DNA of 64,000 bases. It comes from Syncephalis plumigaleata (Eukaryota > Zoopagomycota > Zoopagomycetes > Zoopagales > Piptocephalidaceae). The notes beneath the pieces were generated by a model, which was given only the letters and a program-made list of their open reading frames with translations, did not search any database and had not been told where the DNA came from. Location: assembly GCA_025201365.1 (NCBI GenBank), contig JAIXMF010000003.1:248001-312000 (forward strand). The letters are read 5' to 3'. Shown here piece after piece: positions 1 through 12,416 of the stretch. The position numbers were made by a program, and so were the translations under genes. How positions within the stretch are numbered: position 1 is the first letter of the stretch; every line of letters begins with the position of its first letter.

Positions 1-14
1 TGCTTGCAACTTAC

Positions 15-258
15 GTTGGATGTTCATAGCCTAACCATTTTATCAAGTAACGAGGTCCCTATATAGTCTAGTTGTTAATTGCTAGCTTGTCAGTATGTTC
101 ATAAGTGGAATTACCGTCTTGGGTACACCCATACTAAGAATGCCTTCTACTTCGAATTCCTCCTCATAAATGGGTGCTGTCTCTGGTATAAGCGTTGAAC
201 TACCGCTTTCATTATTAGTCTCATTGGATGTATCGGGTTCTGTTGGCTGATTCGACAT
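15..258 (-). CDS. Chromodomain protein, N-terminal part (gene runs off the window)
   Basis: Two exons can be read on the minus strand: 258-115 and 58-15, separated by a 56 bp GT-AG intron. The second exon ends at a GTAAGT donor at 14-9, so the gene continues beyond position 1. The first about 36 residues are acidic and Ser/Thr/Asn-rich. Then follows EEFEVEGILSMGVPKT, which joins across the intron to GPRYLIKWLGYEHPT. This is the first two-thirds of a chromodomain, with the aromatic-cage-type residues of [YF]EVE and KW.GY. Chromodomains of this kind, as in HP1, bind methylated histone H3 tails and act in heterochromatin. The neighbouring Ty3/Gypsy element could suggest an integrase chromodomain, but the own start codon and intron favour a host gene. 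The rest of the protein is not visible, so the subfamily is open. Confidence 0.7.
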
Positions 259-571
259 GATGACAAAAGATAGAACGCGCTTATTTACTCACTCGTCAAT
301 CTACTGACTAGCTTGTCTCATATTTTTCTATTTTATATAGTTTTCCCCACCTTTTACAAATTGCGTATTTATACTGCTATTGATTCTAATCGATGATTAA
401 CATGATGTACATACACACATATCTACAAGAATTACATTATTATTATTGTTGACATGGATGTTTATTTTAATAATAATAATAGTAGTAGAATAGTAGAAAT
501 AGTAATAAAGTAATAGTAAATATTTTCAAGTCAAAAGTAGAAGTATTAAAAATAAAAGAAAAATGAATGAA
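259..571. other. AT-rich intergenic gap
   Basis: Lies between the stop of the NUM1-like gene and the start of the chromodomain gene, so it must hold the 3' end of the first and the promoter of the second. It contains low-complexity TAATAATAATAGTAG-type runs around 455-510. I see no other gene. Confidence 0.6.
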
Positions 572-3500
572 TTAATGTTTCGATAAATGGCTTACATCGT
601 GTTTGCCATCGCAGCATCGTAACAAATTGGCAATATCCTCTTCATCCGAGAGATCATCATCTTCCAATGACATCTCCCGTTGATGATGTACACAAGTGCC
701 AGCTGGTTGATGAACATGACCATCATGCTGCACGCTACTTGCCGCACCTTCTGCTATGGTGGGTGCAGCAGTGGCAGTGGACGGGCTATGTGAATGGAAT
801 GCCGAAAAGAGTCTAGACATGCTGGGACGACTGATAATCGAACGAGCCGATGACATTGTGTTATGCTGCGAGGTATTGTTAGAGGGTGCGGATCTAGCCA
901 CCGGTGTAGTTGGTGTACCATTGGTGGCACCATTATTGTTGCTGGCAGTGGTGGGTGTGGTAGCAGCTGTCATCATACTTATTTGACTGGGCATGATGGC
1001 AGTTGCATGATTGCCATGTTGCACTGTGGTGGATCGTGCACTGGATGGCGTTAATGCAGGTGTAGAGGCACCTGTTTGTCCATTAGACATGATCGTCGAT
1101 GGAATGGCAATGGAGAGCGAGGGACGTGTAGGCGATTGTGGCATTTGATGACTTGCTATTGTCGCTGTTGGTGTTGCGCCATTCATCATATCGCTGCTAC
1201 CATCCGTGATCATCATACGCGGTGAGTGTGGCATGGACGTGATCGTAAGTGGTGTAGTAGGTGTGGGGGTCATCGAGCGTGATTGTAAATAGGACAGCGC
1301 ACGTAGCCATAGATGATGGCGTTCGTCATTGTCCGCCTTAATCTTTAAGCGTCGTTTAGGTGTCGTGATCATTATGAAGTAGCTGGCAAGTCCGTCCGAG
1401 TTATTGGTCTCCAGGAATACACGTACCGACTGGATGAGTGCACTCTTGGCCGTCGTGTTCGATCTACCAAATGGTGTGGTATTATCGCTACCGGGTGCCT
1501 TCGTACTCCAGTAGAGTGTCTTGGTGTAAGGGTGGACCCAGAAGAAACGACGATGTTTACGCTCGCCTGTACCGCCCATGATATTACGCGTGGTGAATTT
1601 AAATAGATACTCACCGATCATCGTTTGTGTAATCGCCTGGATCACCAGTGGATCAGTGGGTGATGCCGGTGCAAGTGTAGGACGACGAGCACCGAATACA
1701 TCGGTATACGAGGATTGCCAGCCACCCATCGTGTTGTTCTGTTTCACCAATGCCATTTGCTCCGGTGCTGTTTCGGCTCGTTGACGCGTAGTAGCATCGA
1801 TAGAACCACCGATGACACGAGGACCGATGATTGCCGCTTGTTTATTAGGCTCTGGCTTGGTCGGTGCCAATTGGAAGGAGGCAGCATGTCGTAATTGGGC
1901 AATATTAGCATCGGCCGTTGGATTACGCACGAGTGTTGGTCGACTATTGCTACGTGCTAGTAGGGCAGCTGGTGGTGCCGTAGTAGGACGTGGTGGTGGC
2001 AATTGGTCTACACCTAGATGAGTGGCCACTACTGATTTGGCATACTCGAGGAATACATTGGAATCGGTCTGGGCAGCAGTAGTTGTACATGCCGTATTCT
2101 GTAGGGTGGGTGCCACTTTGTTGGCCTCCCATGGAGCAGGATCAACTTCTGTTTGTTTACCATTTTCATCGCCATCGATAAGTACCGAGTTACGATCGGA
2201 TACCTCGACCATTGACACTTTACGATTACCAGCGAATGACGCGAGACGTGGACGTGGTTGTGGCGATAGAGGTGTTGTTGCTGTTGCTGTTGCTGTGGCA
2301 TCAGTAGCAGTAGCAGTAGCAGTAGCAGTGGCATCAGTCGTAGCATTAGTTGTAGCAGCAGCTGTGGGAGTAATTGCTACTGGAGGTGTTGTAGGTGTTT
2401 GTCGAGTAGCAATACCACTGATCAACGAGATGTGGGAGTCACGCTTCTGTGATGTAGTCAGTAGGCCAGGTTCAGGAATGCGTAATGGTGGTGGTAGAGC
2501 GCGTGTATTTGACTTTTCTTTTGTCATCGGTGTTGATGGATCTGGCTTGTCTTGTACTAGAACAAACGTCGAGTCACGTCGATTGACATCCGGTGTTTGA
2601 CTGCCTTGTTTCCATGATGGCAATGGTTTAGGCGTCTATCGCGTAGAATAATAACAATTAATAAATGGTTAATAACAATGTCACAAAAACATATAAATAT
2701 ATATATTTATGTACACTTACATCGAGTGATACTTGAATACCAACACTAGCATAGGATAGAGCGGCAGGATATGGTACATCGGTCTGTGTGAAGGCGACAT
2801 ACGTATCGACAAGAGGAGCGGTTTCCACTTTCGCCGGTACTTCCTTGATGACTTCAACCTCTTTAATGACTTCCACCGGTACTTCAATGGTGACTTCAAC
2901 CTCCTTGATAACTTCCACCGGTACTTTGACTTCCTTGATCACCTCAACTGGCACCTCCACCTTCACCTCTTTGATTACTTCGACCTTCACCTCTTTAATG
3001 ACCTCAACTGGCACCTCTACCTTGACTTCCTTGATCACTTCCACTGGCACCTCTTTAATGACTTCCTTGATCACTTCTACCGGCACCTCAACCTTCACCT
3101 CCTTAATGACTTCTACCGGCACCTCGATTGGCACTTCTTTAATGACTTCCTTGATAAGCTCAATCGGTACCTCCACTTTAACTTCCTTGATCACTTCGAC
3201 TGGGATTTCCTTGACGACTTCCTTGATGATTTCAACCGGTACTTCCTTGATCACTTCGCGTACAACTTCAACAGGCACTTCCTTAATGACTTCCTTGATG
3301 ACCTCGACCGGCACCTCAATCTTCACCTCTTTAATGACCTCTACCGGCACCTCCTTGATGATTTCCTTGATGACCTCGACTTCTTTGATGACTTCTACCG
3401 GCACTTCTTTAATGACTTCCACCGGTATTTCCTTGATCACCTCAATCTCCTTGATGATTTCTACCGGCACTTCTTTGACCACTTCTACCGGCACCTCAAT

Positions 3501-6311
3501 CTCCTTGGTCACTTCAACTTCTCTGGTAAGTGGCACCTCTTTAACCACTTCAACTTCCTTGATAACGGGCACTTCCTTGATCACTTCCTTGATCACTTGT
3601 ACCGGCACCTCTTTAACCACAGACACCTCCTTGATCACCTCTACTTCCTTGATGACTTCCACCTCTTTGATAACCTCCACCGGTACCTCCACCGGTACTT
3701 CTTTGATGACTTCGACTTCTTTAATGACCTCAATCGGCACCTCCTTGATGATTTCCTTGATGACCTCGACTTCCTTGATGACTGGCACTTCAACCTTAAC
3801 CTCAACCGGCACCTCTTTGATCCTCTCTACTTCCTTGATAATCTCGAATGGTACCTCCTTGATGACCTCGACCTCTTTGATGACTTCAACCTTCACTTCT
3901 TTGATGACTTCGACCGGTACCTCAACCTTCTTGATCACCTCTACTTCCTTGATGACCTCGACTGGCACCTCCACTTCTTTGATGACCTCCACTTCCTTGA
4001 TCACCTCCACTTCCTTGATGACTTCAACTTCCTTGATGACTTCGACTGGTACTTCGACTGGTACTTCGACTTCCTTGATCACCTCCACTTCTTTAATCAC
4101 TTCAACCTCCTTAATGACCTCAACTGGTACATTCTTGGTAACTTCGACAGTCTGTGATTCGGAGGCTAGGTCGCGTGTTGCAACATCACCAGTGGCGTCG
4201 ACAGGAATGATATCGGTCTGTGTCTCGGCATTCGATGTCTCGACGTGTCCCATTAATTCCGCATCAATTGTTGCCGATAAAGGTGTGGGCGCACCAAAGA
4301 ACGGTGTTGTGGTACCTGTACCCGGTGTCGATATAGGCGAGTGAACGGATAGCTCGTCGAACAAGTTGTTGCCCGGCAAGTTTTCATGTGTAAACTCTAG
4401 GTGCAATGGCGTATGCGCGCGTGGTGATTGACGATCGCGACGACGTGAACGGCTGCGTTGCTTACGACGACGTCCACCACGTAGCTTGCGAAGACGTGAT
4501 TTGCGCTGAGATCGATGGGCTGCCGATGAAGATTCAGGCGATGAGGCACGTTCTGCATTGTCGCCACTTTGCAACTCCTCGTCGCTAATAGTTTCACGAA
4601 GTTCGGGATCGGATTCACTGGCACTGGACGCGTCATCTAGATCGGGCATCTCATGAGCTGTATTGAGTTGATTTCGACGAATAGACTCGATCGTTTCCTG
4701 GCTTTGGTCTAGCATTCGACGTAGCTCGGCCTTTTCCAGTTTCTCACGATTCAACGAAGAGCGTAGTGCAGCAACCGCTCGATGTGCCTGCAACAACGAT
4801 GAGTTCAGCGATTCGGACTGCAATGTTTGTACGCGCATCGATGAGCCGAGACTGGCTAGGCCCGCTTGAACGTCGGGATCATTCTCCAGATCTTCAAAGA
4901 ATTCGGGCAAATTACGAGAGGTCATCTCTTTGGCCATCCTCATTGCTTCCGCCTCCAAATCAATGCCGCCCATCTGCGATGGATCAGGTGTTTGTGGGCG
5001 AGTGTCAGTGGCGCCACGAGGTCGTCGTCCCGCCATTTCACGACTCATCTCCTCGACTTTCTTCGTGAGCTGGGCTTTGTCGCGTTGCAACGTATTGACC
5101 GATTTACGCATATCGCTCATTTCTTGCTCGTGTCGTAGTTTCGTACGTTCCAATTGAAGCTGCAACTTGCTTTCTTGCTCTTTCAGCTGATCAATGGTAT
5201 CGGTGGCGAGTGCAAGTGCGTGTTGCGTGCGTCCATGCTCGTGTGTTGCTTTGGCCAATGCCTGTTGACTGTCGTGCAATTGACTGCGTAACTCTTGGTT
5301 GGCCAGTTCCAGATTCCAGGTTGTATCCTGCGCCTCTTCCTCGAGTTCGGCACTTCGCTTCAGTTGTTTCTGCAGGAAGTCAATTTCATTTTCTTGCTCA
5401 CTCGCTTGTATCTCGAGTCGTGAACGTGCCTCCTCCAAATGAATGATCTGCGTGCTAAGCTGAGCCGCCTGTTGCAACAAGTCGCTGGCGATTTCCGATG
5501 CAAGTATCAACTGGTTGTGCATCAGATTCTCTTGATTGGCCACTGCTGCTGCGGCACTAGCTACTGCCGGCGGTATGAACGACTCCTCCTCGGGAGATAG
5601 TCGGGGCGATCCAACTGACGGTCGTTCCATGAGTTGATCGTTCGTTTTACGACGCATACCCGGAGTACGTGGTGTGCCTCCACTGCTGTTGTTGCCGGAA
5701 TTGGCAGCAGCTGCCGCAGCAGTAGCCGCCATGTACAAGTCGTAGTCCTTTCGAAGCTCCAACAATCGAGTAATGGCGCTGGCTTCCAACTTTGCTTGAT
5801 CCGGCATCTCGTAGCGTTCCAGGCGTCCTTTTAGCTCGTCGATCTCCTTTAGCAGCATCTGACCGATATCCGCCGCCATACCTGCTTCCGCTTCCTTATC
5901 CTGCACTTTTTGACGTAGTGCACGAATTAATGCTTCCGTATGTGCGACTGAATTCTTAGGTATGCCTTTCGACGAGCCAGCTAAACCTGCCGAACCGGAG
6001 ACGTTCAAGTTTTGAAAGCTACGCGACTTTCCTCCAGGTGACTTTCGACGTTGTTGCGCCTCGGAGGGTGGCGAGTGTTGCCCCGAAGCAACATTGTCAT
6101 CAACGACAGCATTAGGATCGATGGTCGATGGATCTATTGCTGCTAATAATGGATCATTGATGCTAATTTCATTGCTGTCGGGTAAGTCTACAAATTCATC
6201 AGTTTCATCGTCTTCCACGCTAGAAACCGATGTAACGGAGTTGCTATCATCCGCCTCATCGACTTGTGCTGCTGGCAATGGTGCCACCGAAGGGGCATCC
6301 GAGGTAGTCAT
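572..6311 (-). CDS. NUM1: Num1/Mcp5-type cortical anchor: coiled coil, giant IKEV/PVEV repeat array and C-terminal PH domain
   Basis: Two exons (6311-2721 and 2635-572, 85 bp intron) give 1884 residues. Num1/Mcp5 proteins sit at the plasma membrane and tether mitochondria and dynein to the cell cortex. Seen here: an acidic N-terminus; a coiled coil from about residue 125 to 175 (LIRALRQKVQDKEAEAGMAA) and more coil between about 270 and 570; a basic SR-like patch near residue 620; then about 435 residues (roughly 726-1160) built almost only of EVIKEV and PVEV units. The C-terminal exon holds a PH domain at about residues 1525-1640 with GEYLFKFTTRN, RRFFWVHPYTKTLYW and RLKIKADNDERHHLWLRAL. The WVHPY..TLYWS signature is specific to the fungal Num1/Mcp5 PH domain. 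The tail is Ser/Thr/Pro-rich. Yeast Num1 also has a central repeat array, but of unrelated 64-residue units. Family assignment is firm; the role in this organism is inferred. Confidence 0.85.
2800..4135 (-). repeat. Coding tandem array of EVIKEV / PVEV units
   Basis: About 1.3 kb inside the NUM1-like gene made of short, irregularly alternating units coding for VIKEV, VEVIKEV and PVEV. Synonymous third positions vary between units while the amino-acid pattern is nearly fixed, which suggests the protein repeat is kept by selection. The antisense strand is also open for 518 codons only because of this periodicity. Confidence 0.9.
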
Positions 6312-8346
6312 GAAACCGAATGGTTACCAATTCAATTGCACTCTGTTACGTCTCCTTAGCAAGCTTTTGAATCAGTACCGTACACGTTAATCCTACTACA
6401 ATAGGCGTGAAAGCTGATACAAATGACGGTGGAATTGTCGGATGTCGGCTATCACAATTAAGTCGAAAACTGCACGTAGTCAATGAAGGTGTGATGTTGG
6501 TGCAGTTGTTCTTGTGCGTATGTATGTACGAATATAGTTGTGTATGTATGTATTATTATATCAAAAAAGAATGAGAGAAAGAGAGAGAGGAGACGATAAG
6601 CGTATGCGTACTAGTATCGTTCGACAATAGTAAAATCAATAGCGTATAGTATATCTACTGGATGCACTATATAAATAAATAAAAGAGTTAGTCACTGATG
6701 ATTATCTAGAGTATTATATGCATGTCAAGCATTCCCCGCCAATGATATGATCTCGTTGAACAATCAATAATGTTTTATACGTATATCATATAGTGCTAAT
6801 GATAGTGATGATGAATTAGCAAGCCTAGCCAGCTAAGCAATATGCTTGGCATGAGCAATATCCAAGACATTAATAGAGTTTGTTTGTTGTTCATTAATGA
6901 TGCACATCCGTTGCTATCTTAAATAGTGCTTGGCATACGAGAGACAAGCAGTTGGTACACCCGTTATTTTTAGTCTTTGTTTACACACGAGCATACTCGA
7001 ATAGTATAACAACAACGACGAAGACGACGACGACTTTCCTACACATGAAATCCTATCCTATCCACAATACTTACCCAGTATAGTTGATGGACATGCACAA
7101 GTACACGCATACGATATAGTCCTCTTCAATAGTAGTAGTAGTAGTAGTAGTAGTAGTAATAAATGGAATGGTATTGAGAATAGAAACGTTTAGATGCAAG
7201 GGCACCGTGTATGCATAAACAATAATAAGCGGCGACAGATGTAATAGAGAGCTGACAAGTGGTGTAATGAAGAGATAGGCGGTAGGCGACGAGAGTATGT
7301 AAGTCAAGTGTAGATAGAATAGAAGAAAGAGAAAGAGAGTGTTATATGCTTGCTTATGAGGGTAGCCAAGGTGGTTGAAACGACGACGACGACGACCGCC
7401 TAACACGCAAAGTACGTTTATAGTGAACGACTTGGAAATAGTAGAATACCACGCATATACTACACGGTTCGAGGAAAGTAAGCGATAGGCAAATAGGGAA
7501 AGAAAACGCTGAACGACTAGGGCCAGAATAATAAACCGAAAGGAAGCAAAGACGTGGTGGTATAGTGGTGATAGAGAAAAGGAAGCGGACGATTAGTGAG
7601 CACGAAGACGACACGTGGATCCCTTGAACCACCACCACCACCACCACCATCACCACGCACACGCCTACTTGTTGTCGCCACGCATACATCCACACACTGC
7701 ACGCACTACACATAGTATGTACACACACACACACACTAGATAGTACGCACGCATACATGCACGCATACATACACGTTACGAATGGTAGTTGCCACATGGA
7801 TGATTAATGAGGTTAGTAAATAGATAGATAGATCACTAATATCAATTACTAGAGCATTATTGATGATATTGCTTATTATTTGTCCGACAGCGGAGTATAA
7901 ATTGACAAGTGGTTTATGCGTATCATTATTTATCAGTTAAATTGCTCAATTGCTTATAATGAGAGGTGCTCATTAGTGGATACTATGCATTGACTGTCTT
8001 ACTTGTTCATTCTTATTTGTTAGACACTAGCACATGTACACATCCATATTCATCTGCTTACCCTCCTCTACGCATTTATGGTTGTCTACATGCTATCATC
8101 GCACTCTACATGTACACCTACAAATGTCATTAATCCTTGGCATATTCTAGATAAATGTGTAATAATACGTGGTATCCAACCAGAATACACGTGTAGTTCA
8201 TTAAAGCATGGCTAGTAGACAAGCATGCCTTTATTATGCCTAGGTGTTACACCAATGTGGCATGGTAATAGTCGTCGTAATGGTAATAGTAATAGTCCTT
8301 TAATACACGTCCTACTACCCTACTATAACCTTCATAGTCCTTCTTC
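6312..8346. other. Long intergenic region with simple repeats
   Basis: About 2 kb without a convincing gene between the start of NUM1 and the 3' end of ADE1. It holds microsatellites (TAG units near 7130-7160, CCA units near 7628-7650, CA/TA tracts near 7720-7735), a (GA)n tract near 6570-6585 and long A/T runs. Open frames at 7071-7797 on the minus strand translate to Val/Tyr/Ser/Thr low-complexity sequence and look spurious. Confidence 0.55.
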
Positions 8347-9610
8347 TTATAGAAGAGGTTGCTGACCCGTAAGACGAGTATAGACGTCAATGTACTTGTT
8401 TAATGTGTCACGAATGACATGATCCGGCAATTCGACACTGGTCTTTTTATCAAAGTTATTCTCAAGTAGATAATTGCGCAAGAATTGCTTATCAAAACTA
8501 AATGGAATAGAATAGAATAAATACGTATACATGATATATTGTCATTATTACAATGACACTTACCTTTCTTGATCACGACCAACTGCGTATTTATCTAAAG
8601 GCCAGAATCGAGATGAATCCGGTGTAAGTACTTCATCGGCAATAGTAAGTTGTCCTTGTTTATCCACGCCAAATTCAAACTTTGTATCTGCAATAATAAT
8701 GCCACGTTCGCGTGCATACTCTGCAGCCTGTATAAACAAGTTAATCACTGATCACCTCTGCTACTATTGATATTGTTACCTTTTGATAAAGTGAGATAGC
8801 TGCACTGGCCACTTTATCGGTAAGTTCCTCGCCAATCATATCTTTCACTACATCCGGATGAATGTTCTCGTCTAATAGTCATGTATTAATCATCCAATAT
8901 CCATGAATAAATACGCTACAATTCATTCTATCTACCATGTTGACCAATCTCTGCCTTCGTGCTTGGTGTAAACAATGGTGCAGCCAATACTTGACATTGT
9001 CGTAGACCATCTGGTAATGGGATATCCGATACAGTGCCATTCTTCTGGTATTCCACCCATCCAGAACCTATTCGCATGATACGTTAATCCATGTCATGTC
9101 ACGGCACGTTGAAATGAATTACTACGCGTAGTATACTTGCCTGTGATATAGCCACGCACAATAGCCTCAATCGGTAGAATGGTCAATTTACGAACAAGTA
9201 ATGAACGACCGGCAAGTTGATCACGATACTGTTGTACTGATGCTGGCATAGCATCAATATCAGCAGTTATCAAATGCGATGGCAATTGATCCGCTAGTAG
9301 TTGGAACCAGAACACGGATAACTGGGTGAGGATCTTGCCTTTACCTGGGATGCCCTAAATAACCACCACGAGTTAATGGTCTAGCCTATGTTCTATCGCT
9401 TTACTTTTCAAGTCTCATTGAGCATACATTCTTCATAACCACGTCAAATGCACTAACACGGTCCGTTGCCACGAATAAAAGTGACGAGTCGTCAACTTCG
9501 TATAAATCGCGTACTTTGCCACGAGCAATTAGTTTCAAAGCTGGACACACGCTTTGAAGCAGCGGTACTTGCGTGGCGTTGTTGTTGTTGTTGTTGGTCA
9601 ATGACGACAT
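8347..9610 (-). CDS. ADE1: SAICAR synthetase (phosphoribosylaminoimidazole-succinocarboxamide synthase)
   Basis: Six exons: 9610-9428, 9354-9141, 9067-8936, 8871-8780, 8727-8564 and 8497-8347, giving 311 residues, the usual length of fungal Ade1. The enzyme joins CAIR and aspartate with ATP to make SAICAR in de novo purine synthesis in the cytosol. Diagnostic segments in order: [13 protein letters not shown] near residue 29, [29 protein letters not shown] near 120-135, [55 protein letters not shown] and the C-terminal [11 protein letters not shown]. The start at 9610 is the first ATG of a short Asn-rich leader. Intron 2 has a GC donor (entered separately). A perfect CACGTG palindrome and an inverted CCAAT lie upstream. 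Assignment is secure. Confidence 0.97.
9068..9140 (-). other. GC-AG intron in ADE1
   Basis: The exon ends ATCACAG and the intron begins GCAAGT, then ends ATAG before GTTCTGG. Only this junction restores the conserved ITGSGW motif in frame. GC-AG introns are a known minor class spliced by the major spliceosome and need a strong consensus such as AG|GCAAGT, which is what is seen. Confidence 0.9.
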
Positions 9611-9692
9611 GATAAAGAACACAGACGTTGGAACGAGGAAATGAAACGGGAATGGAACCACACGTCAAATTATGAAAAAGGAAAATACGCAT

Positions 9693-9741
9693 AATATCAC
9701 GTGATATTGTAGGAGCAGAATCATACGATGAATGTGATTGG
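9693..9741 (-). promoter_or_regulatory. Putative ADE1 promoter elements: E-box palindrome and CCAAT box
   Basis: A perfect 16 bp palindrome, AATATCACGTGATATT, lies at 9693-9708, 83 bp upstream of the ADE1 start codon. The CACGTG core is the site of bHLH factors such as Cbf1 or Pho4. An inverted CCAAT (ATTGG at 9737-9741) lies 29 bp further up. The palindrome also sits downstream of the Nudix stop codon, so a role there cannot be excluded. Confidence 0.4.
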
Positions 9742-9862
9742 CTAATCTCTCACTGACCGATCGTCGTGCAGCATAAGTTATGCATTCCAATATCGCTAGT
9801 ACTACTCATACTAACAAGTGGTGTAATAAGAGCAGTAGCATGGCTAGCTTGTTACAATTTTA

Positions 9863-11554
9863 TTACAAATCAACCACTGTTAACAAAGCATCCGCTAAAC
9901 GTTCACGTAGAATGGGAAAATAGCTTTTCAAATTGTATACAATAATCCATCCGATGAGTGCTCTATTGATGGAGGTGAATAAGATGGCAAGCATAAGTGC
10001 TTGATAATATCGTGCTAATGAACTATTAACAAAGCATAAGTAATCATATCAATTGTTATACTAGTAATAAGAGAGAGAGAGCATCACTTACCGATCAGCT
10101 TCACCGCTACGAACATTAAGGAATTTACCGAAAAGTTGCTGCCAAAAGTCAAGATCTCTTCGATCGAATCGCGGCCATCCTCGTCCATGTCGTACCTTCA
10201 CTTTTGTGTGCTCCAGTAGATCCAATGCCATGGTCAGTGTTAATCCCCATAGTGGTACCTCGGTATCGGGTAGTCGAATAGTCTCCAGGCGTACTGCACC
10301 CAACACCCAACTAGTAATGACGTAGACTAAGCGTGCCATACCAGCAACAATCTTATTTGGCGGTGATGCCGGTGCAACAGCTGAGGGTGATGATGTGTTG
10401 GCCGATGATTTACGTCGAGATCCCGATGATGACGATGATGACGATGATCGAGAACTGCTATGGCCTTTACCGGCAGCTGCAGTAATGAAACGAGGTAAGA
10501 GACGTGGTGCAATATCAATACGAATAGCATGCGGTCGTGGTGCAGTGAGTAGATAGTCCAACGAGCACCAATGCAATGATGCCACCTCCCCTAATGATAT
10601 AGTCGATTCTGGCGTGGTAGGTGTCAATTGAAGATACACTATCAATATGATTCATATTAGTGTGCCATTCATACAGTAACATTAGATGAGCAAGTATCTT
10701 ACCAAATGGACATAAGATCAATAGTAAACGACGACCAAATCGTGTGGTTACTTCACGTTCATCTAATGCACCAAGGAATGTAAATCTATCATGGCAAATA
10801 GCAATGATCTTGTTATGAGTGCTATGTAATCATACGAGTATATTTATTGTACTTACGCGCTAGATCTTAAATCGAGTCCTACTTCCTCTTTGGTTTCGCG
10901 TTCAGCTGTTTCTCGATCAGTTTCACCACTTTCCCGTTTACCGCCTGGGAACGCAATCTATCCATGTATAATTTAGTAAACATCCTCATTTATATATATA
11001 TATATCATCTATACCTGACCAGACCATGGATCCTGTGGATTAGAAGTACGACGAATAAACAATAGTTCAGCTACACCTGACTTGACCCATGGCACTGTGA
11101 ATATTCATTACAAATAGATGATACATTAGTAACTATTGTGCTATTACAAGTAATACGATACTTACAATCAAAGAATGCAGCCAAGTCTCCGTCATTGGCT
11201 GTGCTAATATTGGGAGAGGTCAATTCTAAAACAATATACCGTTTCCGTATCTTTGTTAGCAACATTCTTTACATATCATAGGTCACCCTCCATACGACCG
11301 CAGTATCTACTAATGAACACACGCGTGTTTTTCGTATTTCACACTGCTTGAGACTATTACTATTACTTACCTGATACTGTAGTGTCATCCACTGGTATGG
11401 TAGGGACAACACGTAGAATAGCTGCGACACTGGCACGTTTCCTACATGTTGGAGGAGATGGAATACGCCATGTGCCTGTACGACGCAAGGAATGACATAG
11501 TATATTCAAATGGTCAATAGTACTTGCAGCAGTGGTGGTAGACGAAGTTGACAT
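9863..11554 (-). CDS. Nudix hydrolase with C-terminal membrane segment
   Basis: Seven exons: 11554-11371, 11225-11166, 11094-11015, 10957-10857, 10785-10703, 10638-10092 and 10022-9863, 404 residues. The Nudix box is complete: GGKRESGETDRETAERETKE followed by EVGL, near residues 135-160, with the REx2EE metal-binding core. Nudix enzymes cleave nucleoside diphosphates linked to another group. Upstream is the beta-strand LLFIRRTSNPQDPWSGQIAF, the SGQIAFPGG context typical of CoA pyrophosphatase-like members. The second half (EVASLHWCSLDYLL) continues the fold and contains a Ser-rich insertion coded by exon 6. Near the C-terminus, ALMLAILFTSINRALIGWII is a good single transmembrane helix, so the enzyme is probably tail-anchored with the catalytic domain facing the cytosol. 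The substrate cannot be told from sequence. Confidence 0.85.
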
Positions 11555-12416
11555 GGCAGATTCTAAAGATAACCCTTATTCGTGTGAATATACAAATGAA
11601 AGAGAAAGAAGAAGAAAGAAGGAGAGATAGAGAAACTACCTGATTATGACCCTATTGTAGGAGTAACTAATAACATCAAGCAGAGTAATGAAGTGAAAAG
11701 AAGAAAGCTACCACTTATGAACAAGCTGTGTTGTCCTGCACGAATTGACTGTGTTTACAAAGGAACCAGTTGATATAAAGGAATTGTAAGGAAACCATCA
11801 TCATCATCATGAATTGATATTTATGTAGTACTTTCGTATTACCGATACTGTACTTATTGTACATCAACTGTTTCTACAATCATGACGCTGATTGGAGAAG
11901 AGGTGATATACCTTCGGAATAATATTACGTTTTATCCGTGTAGATATCCCTAATGGCTTGTGAAGAAATAGTATCAATGATATACTAGTAGATTGAATAT
12001 AAAACTAGACACTTGATATACAATCTAGAATGGTCAAGACGATGTAACAACAAACATGCAGATGAATATCAATGTCCATATATTCATATACGTGCATGTG
12101 TACACAATCTAATTTACCCCAACGAGAATTTACTCATCCTATTGAGCATGAAATAATCGTATACCATAGGTGACATTAAGCAGCTCAGCTGTGGTAGTAT
12201 TACCAATACGAGGCATAGTATCATATCAAAGTTCACCCCAATCTATGTGCATTTTATAGATTGGCAAATCATGCTATTACTAATGCCAATATAAATACAA
12301 GTCGATGGTATAATATCTCCATGCTTGCTGGCTACTTCTTTGTATCATATCGATTTGTTCTTATTGCTCACTATTATCACTCTATTTACTTTTATAACTA
12401 CTACTATTCTATCAAT
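11555..12416. promoter_or_regulatory. Divergent intergenic region (Nudix / SCP2-like)
   Basis: About 860 bp between two divergent start codons, so it should contain both promoters. It is AT-rich with a purine-rich tract near 11595-11640. An in-frame upstream ATG at 12270 could extend the SCP2-like protein by 49 residues of aromatic-rich sequence, but I judge that part to be untranslated leader. Confidence 0.4.

Noticed and set aside
1-258. Chromodomain as part of an LTR integrase
   Set aside because: It has its own ATG and an intron, and no integrase sequence precedes it.
2788-4344. A 518-codon plus-strand frame of TSTGTSLMTS repeats
   Set aside because: It is the antisense of the EVIKEV array in the NUM1-like gene, open only because the repeat is periodic. 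The sense strand encodes a protein continuous with a coiled coil and a PH domain.
7071-7797. Two overlapping minus-strand frames (111 and 147 codons)
   Set aside because: Low-complexity translations dominated by microsatellite-coded Val, Thr and Ser; no splice partners or motifs.
12270-12416. In-frame 5' extension of the SCP2-like gene
   Set aside because: Aromatic-rich and AT-driven, unlike a signal peptide or mitochondrial presequence; the ATG at 12417 starts exactly at the expected domain helix.
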